Source: Hetaerina americana (lineage: Eukaryota; Arthropoda; Insecta; Odonata; Calopterygidae). From it: a stretch of 64,000 nucleotides of DNA. Positions 37,511 to 50,430 of this stretch are shown piece by piece. Under the pieces are notes generated by a model. It was not told the DNA's origin and made no database searches. It was given only the letters and a program-made list of their open reading frames with translations. How positions within the stretch are numbered: position 1 is the first letter of the stretch; each line of letters opens with the position of its first letter. The DNA is taken from contig JAKTNV010000003.1 in the NCBI GenBank assembly GCA_022747635.1, positions 96,992,454-97,056,453 of the forward strand, given 5' to 3'. Position numbers and translations under genes: made by a program.

Positions 37511-37662
37511 TCACATATCACCGGCTTCCTCCTTCCATCACGGATTCCGTTTTTCGTGGGGCAAAAGCCAAAAACATGTTGAAATGCCTGGAATTTTGGT
37601 ATTAATCTTATATTCAACGCCCATAAGTGTCTTTGGTATTTAAAACTTTTGATGATTATCCC

Positions 37663-37664
<2 letters not shown>

Positions 37665-37747
<83 letters not shown>
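37665..37747. repeat. (TA)n microsatellite, about 83 bp
   Basis: Uninterrupted TA dinucleotides. Confidence 0.95.
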
Positions 37748-37750
<3 letters not shown>

Positions 37751-37951
37751 CGTTTTAGGAGTTTAAATACTAAAAATTATATATTAGACGTCAGCCGAAC
37801 CCTTATGGCAATAAATTTTGAAACAAAGGTTAATATATATTGCATGTAAGTACAGTACATATACATTAATGTGACCAGATACTTCAATCAGGTCAATCAG
37901 GGTAGTACTTTTAGCATTTTGTACCACGTTCGGCACTGACTGCAGAGGCTA

Positions 37952-37983
37952 GATTCAAATCCGAGTTACTTCGGATTTGAATC
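37952..37983. repeat. Perfect 13 bp inverted repeat (hairpin)
   Basis: GATTCAAATCCGA (37952-37964) and TCGGATTTGAATC (37971-37983) are perfect complements around a 6 nt loop GTTACT. No T-run follows and no gene is adjacent. One arm resembles half of a tRNA B box, so a SINE remnant is possible. Confidence 0.7.
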
Positions 37984-38690
37984 CGAATTGTACCCTCAAA
38001 ATTATTCAACCTTTGTCAGTTTTCATTGGGTGGGGGAACTGGCCTTCAGACCCTCATGTGTGAATTTACTTGCATTGAGTGCTTTATGAGGTACCTTTAG
38101 TGCACCTTCAGCGCAACACAGCTGCCAAAATTTTGTGTTTATTAATATACTGAGTAATAACTTCTCGTCCGCGGCGTACCACATTGCTTAACAAAAGATG
38201 AACTCGATCATTTCCTCTCAAAGCAAACCTTGCGTTGAAAATTATGGTCGAGGAACCACTTACAAGATGATTTTGTGATCTTAACACCAATTGTACTTAA
38301 TTCACCTACTTAGATTTCGTTGAACGTTGGCCACTGGTGAATGTTTAATATAGAATATCATGAAGTTTTACTCATTAGTGAATTAATGATCTGATGAAAA
38401 TCTAATTTCGGAGCATATATGCACTAAAAAATTCGAACGAACAAATTGTAGGAGGCAATGAGGTTAAAATAAAACAGGGAAAATTACCTTTACTGTTAAA
38501 AACTTCGGAAGACAGCAGTAAAAGTGTATCTTGATCGTTTCCTGCTAAGCACATCTCCTAGACTTCCCAATGGAAACAGGGAAAAGTGAAATTCGGAACT
38601 TAGTCGAAACAAAAATTATATTTCGGAGAGCTCAGTGCGATTAACTCCCAGACACGGACCCAGTAATCCTAACCTTTCACCAAAGAGATA

Positions 38691-39560
38691 GGATGAGAGA
38701 GGGAGAGAGATGAGAGAGGTCTAAAGGGAGTGAGCGAGTTGGAGAGGGAGGGGGGTTGAGAGAGACATCGGCTTCAGAAAAGGGAGGGGAAGATCGCGAG
38801 GGATCCCGGGGGGAGGGGGGAGGAGAGCAAGCGAGAGAGAGAGAGAGGTAGAGCGCTGCGTTATCTTCTCTCCGCCAACCCCTTTTTCATTCCCCATTCC
38901 TCCCCCTTCTCTCTTCCCATATCCCTCCTCTCCTCCCTTCCACTCCCCTCCCTTCACGTTGACGGCTGAACATCTCCTGGTGCTATTCCCGAACGGAGCT
39001 GGAGGAGGATTTATGGGCGAGGCGGAAAGAGGAGGCAGGGCCGAGAGGGCGGGGGTGCGTGGGGTGGACGGGTGGGAGTTTGGAGGGGGAGGTGGAGAGG
39101 CAGGGCGCAGGCGAAGGAAGCGTATAAGAGTCAAGAGGGAAGACGGGCGGGCACCCCTCACTGCAGCCTCCCCCCCCTTCCTCCCTCCCTTCTTCACCCG
39201 GCGATCCTCATCCTCCGAGGCCGGAAACTCGAGGTGAATTTACGATGCCGGAAACCCCCGGAAATCGGGTCCTCTTCAACTAGACACCTCTCTCTCTCTC
39301 CCTCCTCTTCTTCGAACCCCCTCCACATGCCTCCTCCTCTCCACCTCTTCCTCCGCAACTCTCTCTCCCACGCCCTGCCGCTGCCTCTCACCGTGTCTTC
39401 TGGGTCGGATGCCCGTCATCCCTTTCGCTAACTCATCCCCGCTCCCATTCCCCGTATCTTCGAATGCTCCGCCGGAGAACTCACCTTCCCCAAATTCCCA
39501 CCCTTCCCACCCCTTCTGCATCCCACCCTCCCTCCCTATACTCTCATCATTTTCTTCCAT
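38691..39560. other. Multi-switch purine/pyrimidine island
   Basis: G/A-rich at 38690-38850, C/T-rich at 38870-38960, G/A-rich at 38990-39150, C/T-rich at 39165-39215 and 39275-39550. Frames of up to 158 codons are low complexity. Confidence 0.7.
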
Positions 39561-40475
39561 CTATCTACGACAACTGAAACAAGGGAAAAGATTTTCCACA
39601 CGTTTGATGTTAGGAAAATTGGAGTCTGGTGAAAGCCTCATTACTCAGTGATTGAGGTTTAATCTTTGTGTGTTTGCGTTTTCTTGGAAAGATTTCGATT
39701 ATGGTCTCCACAGAGTAACTTTTTATATTAATCGGCTCGCACACGAATTTTTTATTCATATTTTGGTTTTAAAAGATCTAACGACTCATTTGATAGCATC
39801 GAGCAATCTTAGATTTATTTAAAATAGAAAAGCAAAAATCAACAGACAAGGAAATATTCGAACCTTGGGTTTTGAATTCCTACCATTAAGCTACTGATAT
39901 ATCACGGCTCGTGGTCACTCCCTATGGAATTGGGGAAGAGAGAACAGTTAATGTCGTCTATATTTTGCCTGATATTTCTTACAAGTAGGATGCATGCTTC
40001 CCGTAATGAATGGATGTTCAATTATTTTTCAAAAGTTTTGATATTTTATTTGCTTCGAGCGCTAAGGCATTATTGAAGAGAAAAACCTAAAAACTAAATA
40101 AAAAAGAGAAAAATCGTAATCCACGTAAATGGACCATCTTAAATGTCTCTGAGGCAATGATGTTAAATTTCCACAGCCAATTAATAGTTGATAGAAAGTA
40201 TTGCAATTTAAAAATTAAATACACATTTATTCTAAGGAATAATATTTTTTAAATGAAACGGAAAGAAAAGAAATCGGAATGGCGGAAATAAGGACGAATG
40301 GTAATAAATGACGGACTTTAAGTGTAATTCACTTACAAATAAGACCATTAAGTCTCGCCCTGTGTGAATAAACAAATATAGGAATTTCTTTTAAAGTGTT
40401 ATAAAACATGTTGAAGAGAGTCTTGATTTGAAAAGAGGAGAGGCAAGGGGGTTGTTGGAGAAGTTCAACGAACGA
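39561..40475. other. AT-rich non-coding DNA
   Basis: Contains the tRNA-like SINE fragment at 39843-39915. Otherwise nothing recognised. Confidence 0.55.
39843..39915 (-). repeat. tRNA-like SINE fragment
   Basis: On the minus strand, ATCAGTAGCTTAATGGTAGG (about 39882-39901) fits a tRNA D-arm/A box, and CAAGGTTCGAATATTTCC (about 39849-39866) fits a T-arm/B box, with tRNA-like spacing. The anticodon region and acceptor stem do not fold as a working tRNA, so a tRNA-derived SINE head is more likely than a tRNA gene. Confidence 0.45.
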
Positions 40476-41310
40476 ATCTGTTGACCGAGTTCTCTTCCTC
40501 ACTCCACTCTCCACTCTACCCCTCTCATTCTCGATCATGCTCCCTCGCGAAGTTACCGCTCCTCCCTTCCCGGACGCCATTCTTACCCAAACCTCTTGCT
40601 CCCCTCATTACGGCCCTCACTCAACCTACAACCCCCTCCACCCTCCGCTCTTCCAGTTCTCCACTTTAGAGATTTCACTCTCGGGTACCGCACCGCCCTC
40701 ATCTTCCACCTCCTCCTCCCCCCCTGCGTCCCGTGCTATTGAGCCCTCTCCTCTCCCATTTTCCCCGAAATTTCCTCCGTTCCCCATACTCCGACTAATC
40801 TGGGCCGCATGGGAGAAGAGCACTGTGGAGGGGGAGGAGGAAACTGGGCGGAAAGGTGAGTGGAGTGAGGGAATGAGAGAAGAGAGAGCGAGAAATGGAG
40901 ATGAGGAAGTTTGGGACGTCTAGATGTGAGTCTGCCGGTGAGCGCGTGCATGTGTGTGTAAGAGAGTGAGGCGACAAAGACGGATAAGCCTTTCACTCTC
41001 CATTCCCGAAATTAGAGTTTTGATCCTCCACCGCCGCCACCCCCGTCCGCCATCCCTCCTTCCCGCACCCTCCGCTCGGCTCCCCCCGTCAGCTACTCTC
41101 AACCGCGGGCGCCCGACGCCCTCTCATTCTCATCAGCCCACCTCTTTACCCTTCCCGCGCACAGCTCCGCCCGACTCCGGCACCCTCTCGTCCCTCCCTC
41201 TCTTCCCACCCCTTCATTTCTCTCGGCCCCCGTTTCAACGAAAAATAGCACTATCCTCTCCCCCTCGACCCCATCCACTGGTGATTCACTCGAATTGGTC
41301 TTGATTTTAA
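40476..41310. other. GC-rich skewed island
   Basis: C/T-rich at 40490-40800, G/A-rich at 40805-40915, then C-rich at 41025-41275. Low-complexity frames up to 128 codons. No gene recognised. Confidence 0.65.
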
Positions 41311-41985
41311 ATTGAGGACGACACTTCCGCAAAAGAGCTCACCTGAACTTGAGATTGCTATCTCACTAATGAGTCGGATTCCCCCTCGTTTGTTCTCCCT
41401 TGCTCCGGCCCGTTCCTCCTCTCTTCCAAAAGAAGCAAAGTGAAAAATATTTGCATGGCATACATTTCGACCGATGGGGGCTAAGTGGGGCTAATGGACG
41501 GGTATAACTTGCATGGTGGGATGCTCTGAAAAGAATTTGTAGATATGGCGTAAGGAAATAACCTCTTGATGGTTGAATATTTCGCCTTCTTTTTCACAAT
41601 TACTCATTATTCTTTTATTAATTGCTATCACGTAACCTATCATTGCTAAATATTGAACGCAATGACTATTTCTTACCAAAGGTAAAATTTTAATTGTTAT
41701 AAGATTGTATGTCGTTATATATGAAATTAAATGATATTTACTTTCACCTAATCTTTAAAAACTATTAGTTGTTTTTTTTTTAATTGAAGATAAACACCAG
41801 AGACATACTACACAATAAGGTGATAGAAAATTATCTTCTTATAAGAACGTAAGCATTCTGTTTAAAATAACAATCCACGCTAGACAGTAATTTAATGCAT
41901 TTTCTGACAGGTTAGCGTAAAAGAACCACATTTCCAATGTGTATGCGTGATGGTAACCATTTTCTTTTGCAGCTTGGAGAGCAGA
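41311..41985. other. AT-rich non-coding DNA
   Basis: Nothing recognised. Confidence 0.55.
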
Positions 41986-42640
41986 ACTCATTAGTGACAA
42001 GTCCTGGAAGGAAGGGGGGAGGAGGGATGGTTTGGTTGGTGGGAAGGAGACGGCGAGAGACGTCTGGAAGGAGTTCGGCGACTGGAGCATGGGGGGGGAC
42101 GAGATACGGAAGGCGGGATGGATGGAAGCAAGGGTTCAGGGGGAGAGGGCTGCGTACTCCGCGAGATGAGAGACAGGGACAGGAGGTCGGGAGAAGATGG
42201 AGAGCGAGGGCAAGATATAGAGGAGGGAGCGGCGGGATTCGGAGGGCGAGAGGGAAGGGAAGAGAGGGAAGGGCTGAGAGGCTGGTTTGCGTGTGAGGAG
42301 ACGGAGGGGAAGTCAGTCATTTTGGGTGGGAGTGCCCGTGTGCATGTGTCTGCGCGTGTGGAAGGCTTGGCCGGAGATAGCATTGTGCTGAGGTGGGGGT
42401 AAAAAATAAATAACAAAAGGGAGGAAAGGGTAGGGGCTGGATTTCCAAGTGGGTGGAGTCAAAGCTTGAGTTCTTATGGGACGGTGGGAGTGTGGAGGGG
42501 AGTGTCCGGAGAGCGGACGAGAGGGAGCAGCTGCGGTGGTTTGCGGGTGGAGATGAGAGGACTCCTTCGCCGCGACTTAACAACACAGAGGAAGCCGCTG
42601 CCGCTCATGGCGATGCCTTTACCAGACCATCATTTTGCCC
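41986..42640. other. Purine-rich island
   Basis: G/A-rich on the plus strand at 42005-42320 and 42410-42530, with Arg/Gly/Glu-rich frames; minus-strand frames are Ser/Pro-rich. No recognised protein. Confidence 0.65.
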
Positions 42641-43545
42641 CGGAGACCTCATATTCTCTCTCTCACTTTCTCTCGCACCACGTCGAAGCCTGGCGCCTCC
42701 CAGATCCGGCTTCCCCGTCACTTGTTTTTTTGAAGCCACCAATGCCCTCCACTATATATTTCGTTATCCTCGTCACCTTGGACTTCGAAGAAAAAATATT
42801 TAAGATGAGCTCATGGAAAGGCATATTATTTATCGGGCAATTAAAAGAGATTTATGACTTTCAAGAGCTAGTGGAACATTTTCTGCGACTATTAAACAGG
42901 CGGATATGGTTTACACGAATGTTTGTTGATTTGAACGCTTAAGGCGTCGAAACGTAATAATTCTGGGGTGGCAAATTTTTACTAAATCACATCGTAGCAT
43001 CAGTATAATTATTGTGGGGTCAAAACTGTACTATTTTATTATGGATTCTGAGATCTTTTACAAATAATTGGAGTAATTGCTTAACCGGGAAATCAGCTCC
43101 ACGAAAAGAGCATCCTCATTTGACAGCTGAAATTGAATATTCTGGATGCATCTTTTATTTTTATTTTAGCCATATCGATTAAGCTAATATTCTCAAATTC
43201 ATGATTAGAGAAGACTGTTTTATTTATAAATATTTTTGGCTAGGTTTTAAGCCAAATACATTCTTAGATAAGTACTTTTATTTATAAAACCAGCTGTAGC
43301 CCCACGCGCCCTAGATCCATAAAAATGAAATTTTTATTATTTCAAAAATCTTTGCCACGTACCTACAGAGATTAGTTTAGCTGAAGGCCCGTAAAAATCC
43401 CCCTTCTATTTCGAAGGGGCCCAACGCAACCAACAGCGGTAGCAAAAGATCGGTGGTGTAACTAACTTTTACACTGCCGTATCGGCGCCGGAACGAAGCG
43501 GATTGGTCACACAATGTTAACTCCGTTTCAGCTAATTTCCTGCCA
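42641..43545. other. Mostly AT-rich non-coding DNA
   Basis: A 158-codon plus frame (42466-42942) spans the island edge and matches nothing known. Confidence 0.5.
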
Positions 43546-44880
43546 GGGGCGAGATAATTAGTTTTGACTTATTCGGGGGAAGTGGGATGTGACGTGCAGC
43601 GAGGGCTCCCTCCCTCCCTCTCCCGAAATTCGGATAGGGAACTTCCTCGACAGTTCAAACTCGCCCGCCCTCCCTACGGCAGGAGGCCACTTCCCGCCTT
43701 CCCCCTCGCTATCTTCCTCCACCGACGTCGCAACATGCCGCTCGCTCGGATGACGGGCGGGCCGCGCGGCTGGGTCTTTCCGGGATCCACGATCTCGGCC
43801 TCTGATAGTGCCCCGCCCCTTCAAAATCTCCCCGATCCGGCCCCCCTCCCTTTGGAACAACCTGCAACCTCCCGCCCGACAAAAACCCCCCTCCACTCAC
43901 CAAAACTAGACCTCTCCAAGTTTTCCGGATTCGGGGGATGGGATTGAATCCAGAGAGGGGAAGGGATGTGCGGGTGGGGAGGGAATGAGGGGTGGGACAA
44001 GGATGGAACTATCCGGAAACTTGTCTGCTATTCGACCCCCGGCCCGGTGTGTGTGGGAGCTGGCAAAACCCGCGATGCATGTCAAAAGCCCTTCCAGCGG
44101 TCCACTCTGCGTTCGGAAAGCCTTTTGAGCGAATAAATCACATTCGCCGCCCCCAAAGTTTCGCAAGCGTCCTTCCCTCCAGTTCGCCGCTCTCACTAAC
44201 ACCCAAAACCGACCATCCTCCTAACCCTGCTCTCAGTCCCCGCCTCAACTCCCACCCTTGCTTCCTTTCCGCCCGATCCCCTTTCCCCATTCTCGAATCC
44301 TTCCACCCGAAAGCCCCGGGAAATTGACACCTGTCTCTCCGGCTCACGTACCCCGGAGCCTCTTCCCTTCTTCCACCATTTCCCTCCTCCCAGCTTCCCG
44401 AACCCTCCCCCCCCCCGTTGTTCATTCTCACCCGGCTTCCTCTCCATCTTGCCCCCCCCCGCGTGAAACTAAAAAGAGGACTTTATCCTCGGAAACCCCC
44501 TTTCCTTCAAGTCCTCGGAAATTCTCCTCTCCCTTTTCCTCCCTCTTTCTCTGCAAATACTATTTCTTCCACCTCACAATTTTTTCATCCTCTCACCCTT
44601 TCCTTCTTCCTACGCCCCCACCCAAACCTCACCCCCTCCCATATCACCACTAGGCCGCATCCCTTTCGGAGCTCCCCCGATTGGTGGAGACTCAAAAATG
44701 GCAGCCAAAGCCACTTTGCTCTAATGCCGTCACTTGGGTAAGTAGGGGTCGCGTGAAGTGTGGAATCCTGGTGCGGGGGAGTGAAAGGGGGCGGGTGGCT
44801 GGGTTGGGGGATCTATCTGCATCCATGATGCTTGTAGCGGTGGCCTAAACTCTCCCCCACCCCCTCTACTTCCCGCCTAC
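43546..44880. other. Large C/T-skewed GC-rich island
   Basis: C/T-rich at 43605-43700, 43810-43910 and nearly continuously at 44160-44660, including C9-C10 runs near 44408 and 44450; G-rich at 43930-44000 and 44760-44810. Frames of 83-131 codons are low complexity. Confidence 0.65.
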
Positions 44881-46930
44881 ATCATGCTCTCATTCCTTTA
44901 TGACTGCCTCCTCATTTCCTTTCACATGTGAGGCGTCAGAGCCTAACATCCATTTTGAATATAGTGAGCGAATTCATTGGGCGGCGTAGGGTGACAGGAG
45001 ATGAAAGAGCCGTGCGATTGTTCAACATGAGTGCCAGATTAGGAAGAATCGAATGTTGATATTACGAACAACAATAATTCTTCTCCTGAGTTAGTGAGTG
45101 AAAATGACAACCATGAAGTCTATGCTGAAGTTGAAGTGGCGTACAAGGGAACATAATTTTTCGAAACTTTATTAATTACAGTACTTTAGAAGTCATAGGT
45201 AATTGTGAACTATAAAACCAAAAATTGATTTAGGTTTAAAGATAATGTTGTCAGCGAGGCGGATCTAGAGTCCACAGGGACTTGGATGACGGGATCAAAT
45301 GGGTTCAATTAATGACCCCAGTTAGATAGTTCTAGTAGAAAATATATTAACACTGCGGCAAAAATTTCACCCATTTATAATTATCTTCTGGGTGATTGTG
45401 GCCAATAAAGAGTTGGTGTACGCCTGAAATGGACTATTGCCTTTTGGAGCGATCTAACAAGGATGGATTATAAAAGAATATTAGTAGTTTCCTTATATAG
45501 CTAAATTACAGGACGACCCTCCATTGTTCTACTAGCTTAACTGTATTTGCATGAATTAGTTAATCCAGGGTTAAATCTATTAAACGATGGGTATAATTCA
45601 TATTGTATTGATTAGAAAAACATTATAATGTGCGCTTACGTGCTCGGGGAGTTTGCTTAGAGGAAACATGGTTTTACTGGATAGAAAATGTTGCATAGAT
45701 TACTTAAAGTATAAAAATACGTTCAAAACTTTCCTTTCCCAAAGACCATGAGGATACGAGACTTTCGGTGTTGGTCCCGTCTTTCACACAACCCGTGTTT
45801 CACCAAAGTCCTCCAAACGCTCCCACACTTCCCCTTCCCTCCACCCCCACCTCCTGTCACATCCGAGCCTTCCCCCAAACCGGCTTCACGCCCCCTCCCT
45901 CCGACCCCCGTCATTCCGTCAATGGGGTGGGATCCTAACGTCACCAGCAAATCAATATCAATGTTCCGTGCGGAAAGACCAGTGGCTCGAGCGGCGAGAT
46001 TAACGCCGAACGCAAAACCTTTTGATGCTGGATAACAATGCCCCCCACCCATCGAACCAAGCTGGTGCCTTATCGTATGAGAGAGAGCGGTGTACGCTCA
46101 CATGTACTGCCCGCTGCAATGCACTTCGACCCCTGCCGGGGGAAAAACACGCGATCGGGCAGAGATCGGTGGCAGCATTTTTTTTTTGACTAAAAATACT
46201 TGGCCCCGAACAAGGACCGTTCGATCGATTGACCGCGCAAAAGTCACAAACTCCCCGTGCAAAATGAACTCGGTTTGTTATCTGGAGGAAAATGGTGGAG
46301 TGTGTAGAGTAACATTATCTTCCCGATTCCGATTATTCTCCCTTCTACTACCATGGGAGATTACTTTTATTTTTGGTAACTTTTAACATGCCACGTGTCG
46401 GAGATATGATGTAATTCCAAAACGAATTCCTAATGGAATCGTTTTTTACGTGCCTATCTAGTGGGAGGGCATAGTAGGGCAGAGACAACACGCTATATTA
46501 ATAGACCTCTAATCTAAATTTTCGATATTGGATATTACAGAAATAATTACAAAATGCCCCTATAATCCCAGATGATTAAGTTTGAACCAACCGAGGAATA
46601 ATGATGAAATATTAAGAATTTTACGATAAACAAGATTTGAGCACTATTTCAAAATTGGCCTTAAATTTAAAATTTATAATCGATATTTATTCATTTTGGT
46701 GAAGAACTTCATAAGATCATGCTCATTTTCATCACGAAGCCACGGATTCATCGTGAACGATTGATCTAAAAATTAAGTAGTTCCCCTCTCTTTTTCACTC
46801 CTCTGTGGATCTAACCTCATTGTTTTTGTTGCCACTTGAAGCGCACATGGCGACCAACGAAGCGCTAAGATGCAAACGCGACGATCCAATGCTAGCTGTC
46901 GGTCAACCATTTAGGTTTTAAGTACCCAAT
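44881..46930. other. Mostly AT-rich non-coding DNA
   Basis: A C-rich patch with unassigned frames lies at 45785-45930. A 98-codon frame at 46090-46386 is not recognised. Confidence 0.5.
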
Positions 46931-47250
46931 ATACGTCCTCGCGGAAATGAGAACGCACTCTCCGGCGAAGGCCAGAGGCAGGCAGCCTTCTTCCTCTGCC
47001 GTCCACCATGCACGCGCATCCCTTACGGCGCCATCTCATTCCCGAACTCAGCGCTCGCTCATGACCCATCCACGCTCCCAGCCGCCTCATTCATCATCCC
47101 CCGTCCGCCGCTCACGTGCCCACCCCACTCTCCCTCCCTTCTTTCCCCCCCACTACTTTCCTTTCACTTTCTCTCACCTCCTAAACCCTCCTTCCACATC
47201 CATCTCTCTCGCTCTCTGTGTCTCTATTCCAGTCTTCTTCATGACGTAAT
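46931..47250 (+). other. C-rich patch with low-complexity frame
   Basis: The 100-codon frame 46947-47249 is Ser/Pro/His-rich and has no family resemblance. The DNA is pyrimidine-rich from about 47080. Confidence 0.45.
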
Positions 47251-47770
47251 AGATTAGGAAAAGGGTAGAAATAAGCGATGGCAATAATTTATATTATTAT
47301 ACTCCTTGGACTACTACTCATCAATAGTAAAAACTCATTCTTTGATATATTTATCTTTTTCTTCGGTCCAGTCGTCTTTCTTGATATTGTCTGATATTAT
47401 GGTGGGCCAAAAATGATATCCAAATCTACCTGCAACTCAAAATAAGAGTTAACATAAGTCTCATTTTTTACAGAAATAATGACGCTTAACAGGATATTTC
47501 CATTAAAGAATGAAATATTTGTTTGGTGTTGTAAGGTGAGATTATTGACTAAAAAATTCATCGCCCTAAAAGATTAAACCTTTGTTTGGAAATTGTACAA
47601 AAACGATAAATATTTGAATTCTTATGAGACTTTATTTAGTGAATCATTACTCGATGAGTTATAGAGCTACATATTGGGCGCAATCACAAAAAAAATTGTT
47701 TTTGAGTTCATCTCATGTAATTCGACGATTTCTACTGAGCTTTTTCCCCATGTTATTTTTACTACGCAAA
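47251..47770. other. AT-rich non-coding DNA
   Basis: Nothing recognised. Confidence 0.55.
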
Positions 47771-48340
47771 GCCCCGAAAAATACCCTGCACCCCATGGAG
47801 TCCTCGTTATTATTCCCCGCCTCCACCCTCACGCTTTCGCATTCACTCCGCCCCCGTCCCACCCCCTCGCCAACCATCTCACCATTCTCCCTCAACCGCA
47901 CGTCATTCCTCTCGGGGCACCCCATCCTCCCGGCGCGGCCTGAAAAACTCGTCGGTCTCTCGGAGGTAGTCCCGCACTCATCCCTACCCCCGGTCTCATC
48001 CACGCCTCCTTTTAAACCACCTCCCCTTCTCCCCGTCCACTCGGCCAAAATCCTAAGCCCTATCCCTCCTCACCCCCCCCCCCCCCTACCCATTTTCGTT
48101 TACTCTTCCCCCGCTCCAACTATACTCAAGAACCTTGCGGTGCGTGAGAACGCCCCTGCCGCGCTCTTTTTCCGCATCGGACTTCGACGTCGTCCGAAAT
48201 CGCCCACCGTCGAAAGTGTGGAGTTATTTAATGGCAGACAACGCTCCGTACATACCCATTCACTATCGAAACGGTTCGTCCATGATTTTCGGTCGTTCGA
48301 GTAATTTGTGCCATTTACATCGAGATCTCGGGAGAATTTG
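47771..48340. other. C-rich island
   Basis: C/T-rich at 47810-48120 with a C14-C16 run near 48075, then a more balanced CpG-containing tail. The 226-codon frame 47624-48304 runs from AT-rich sequence through the island; it is Pro/Ser-rich and unrecognised. Confidence 0.55.
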
Positions 48341-49690
48341 GTCATATGCGTGTGAAATGAAAGAATAGCTTGGATTACTACAGGTAGAATTATTATCGTT
48401 GAAGATATACTGGATTCTTTTATCTTATAATCCATCGGAACTAAATACCAATAGAAATTAAACAGGAAATGTGAGGAATCCGTCCTTGATTTAAGCATTG
48501 GGAAAGAATTAATAAATTTTCAGACTTGTCTGCTCACAAAAGATTTTAGCGTTGGTTTGGTCTTTATTTAGCCTTATATAGTCTTTAGATAATTGGTGTT
48601 TACTTAGACATTAAAAATGTCGAAATACGTCGTGTGAGATTTAGAATAATTGGAAAAGTTCTTAATTTCACCATTATTTCTGTCTATGAGAGTATTAGAT
48701 TAGTATTTTATGGGTGGTATACTATATATCGCAAGGATTATAAAAATAGTCTTAGTTTTAACTTAACTGGATTGAAGTTACTTAATATTCATTATTAATA
48801 TGGGAAGAGAAGTATTAAAATAGGTGCACTACACGAGAACAATGCATTCATAAGTGAAAAAATCCACGAATGAGGATATCGTTAGACATAAACGTGTAAC
48901 TAGTATTTCATTTGAGAGTTGCTTAAATAGCTAACGCTTCAACATCAACTCTCCACTCCGAGAAGCAGCAAGCTCGTCCTACTTGTCCCACTTTTTGCTT
49001 GCTTTCCATAGCTGCATCCCTTGCCCGACCGGAGGGAGAACACAACATTGTCACCACCCTACGTGACGAGATCGGATTCCAGGCTACGAGCGGAGAGCCA
49101 ATCGAGGTATAGGGACTTACTTCACTGCTATCTGTTACTCCCCTTAGAGTGGGTCACTCACATCACGACCATGCACCCAGAAAGGGTGCAGCTACAATGC
49201 AGTTACGAAGCAAACTGCATTAAATAAAAGTAGGACACATGATGAAATCCATGAATTACTGCGGAAACATCTTGAGTTTTGAAAAGAATTTGTTTTTCAA
49301 GTTAGAGTATTAATGATATTTTTTATACCTATCAGGCACTTCAAAGTGCTGCACAATTTGTATCTGATGAAAATTATAACTGTTACATTCACATACATAT
49401 ATTAGCACTAATCACATAATATGACGAATTTTGACTTGAGTTTTCACATTAAACTGGTTCACGCCGCACAAGAGGGAGAAGACTTATCATTGCCAAAAGC
49501 GTTTTGATGACTTGAGACAATGACTAAGAGATTAAATGTCATGGAAGAAAAATATAAGTTCTCCTTTGATGGCCATTTTGAGGGGAAAATAGAATACCCA
49601 GTGCGATGTTCAACGCTGTAAAAACAACTGTTCGCTCTATTATATTGCTTGAAACGGTGTAGAAATATACACCACAAATTTCCAAAAATT
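48341..49690. other. AT-rich non-coding DNA
   Basis: Nothing recognised. Confidence 0.55.
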
Positions 49691-50430
49691 GAATGACGAC
49701 CGCCACTTTCTTATTATCCCACATTTCACGTTTTCTCTCTTCCCCTCTCTTCCCATTCTTTCCTCGTCCATCCGCCCCTCCATCTCTCCCTCTCCCGTCA
49801 CCCCTCAGTCCTCCCATCCCCCCGCACTCACCCCCTCTCCTTCCCTTACTCGGCGCCTCTAAATCAATACTCGCCGGCAGGCCCCCGTCCGTCTCCCCCT
49901 TTTCAGAAATTGAGCTTGGGTGGAATCGCATCTCCAGTGGGGCGGATGGAAACCTTCCCTCTCCCTCAATCCCTCTCTCTTGCCCTCTCCCTCTCGCCCT
50001 ACCTCCCTCTCTCTCTCTCTCTCTCTCTCGCCCTCCGCGCTCTCGGGTTTCGGCGGAGGTGGAGTCGCTCTGGGAGCATGAGCTGTGCGTGGGCGGCGGA
50101 GAGGGAGGTGTGGAGAGAGGGTTTTTGGCGGGTAGAGGGGGCAGAGGTAATGAGGGGGAGGAGGAAGTTGGGGGTGAGAGGGAAGATTTACTGCGCATCG
50201 GATGGGGGCTGGAAGGTGAGGGGGAGGAGGGGACGTTTGGATTCAAAGAAAGGGGAGGCGGGGACGGCGGGTGGGAATACGCCGTGATCATGTGAGAGCA
50301 AGTGGGCGGAATCACACACACACACGCACGCGCCAACTGCTCGATGGCGCCCTCCTTCTTCCTCATCGGTTCCCTTCCTCCCCAAGCGAAAGGGATTATT
50401 ATTGCGGGGGAGGGTTTTATGCTCGGCGGC
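49691..50430. other. GC-rich island with clean C/T to G/A switch
   Basis: C/T-rich at 49725-50040, including a (CT)n run at about 50007-50030, then G/A-rich at 50050-50275. A short CACACA run lies near 50315. Mirror-image open frames on both strands (up to 275 codons) are compositional. Confidence 0.7.

Larger units (their letters stand above)
37511..38690. other. AT-rich non-coding DNA
   Basis: Holds the (TA)n array at 37665-37747 and a perfect hairpin at 37952-37983. No gene recognised. Confidence 0.55.

Noticed and set aside
39843..39915. Functional tRNA gene
   Set aside because: A- and B-box-like segments are present, but the acceptor and anticodon arms do not pair properly.
47624..48304. 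226-codon plus-strand frame
   Set aside because: Runs from AT-rich DNA through a C-rich island including a C14-C16 run; predicted protein is mostly Pro/Ser with no domain.
49539..50366. 275-codon minus-strand frame and 200-codon plus-strand frame over the same DNA
   Set aside because: Mirror-image frames created by a C/T to G/A switch; both cannot be genes and neither resembles one.
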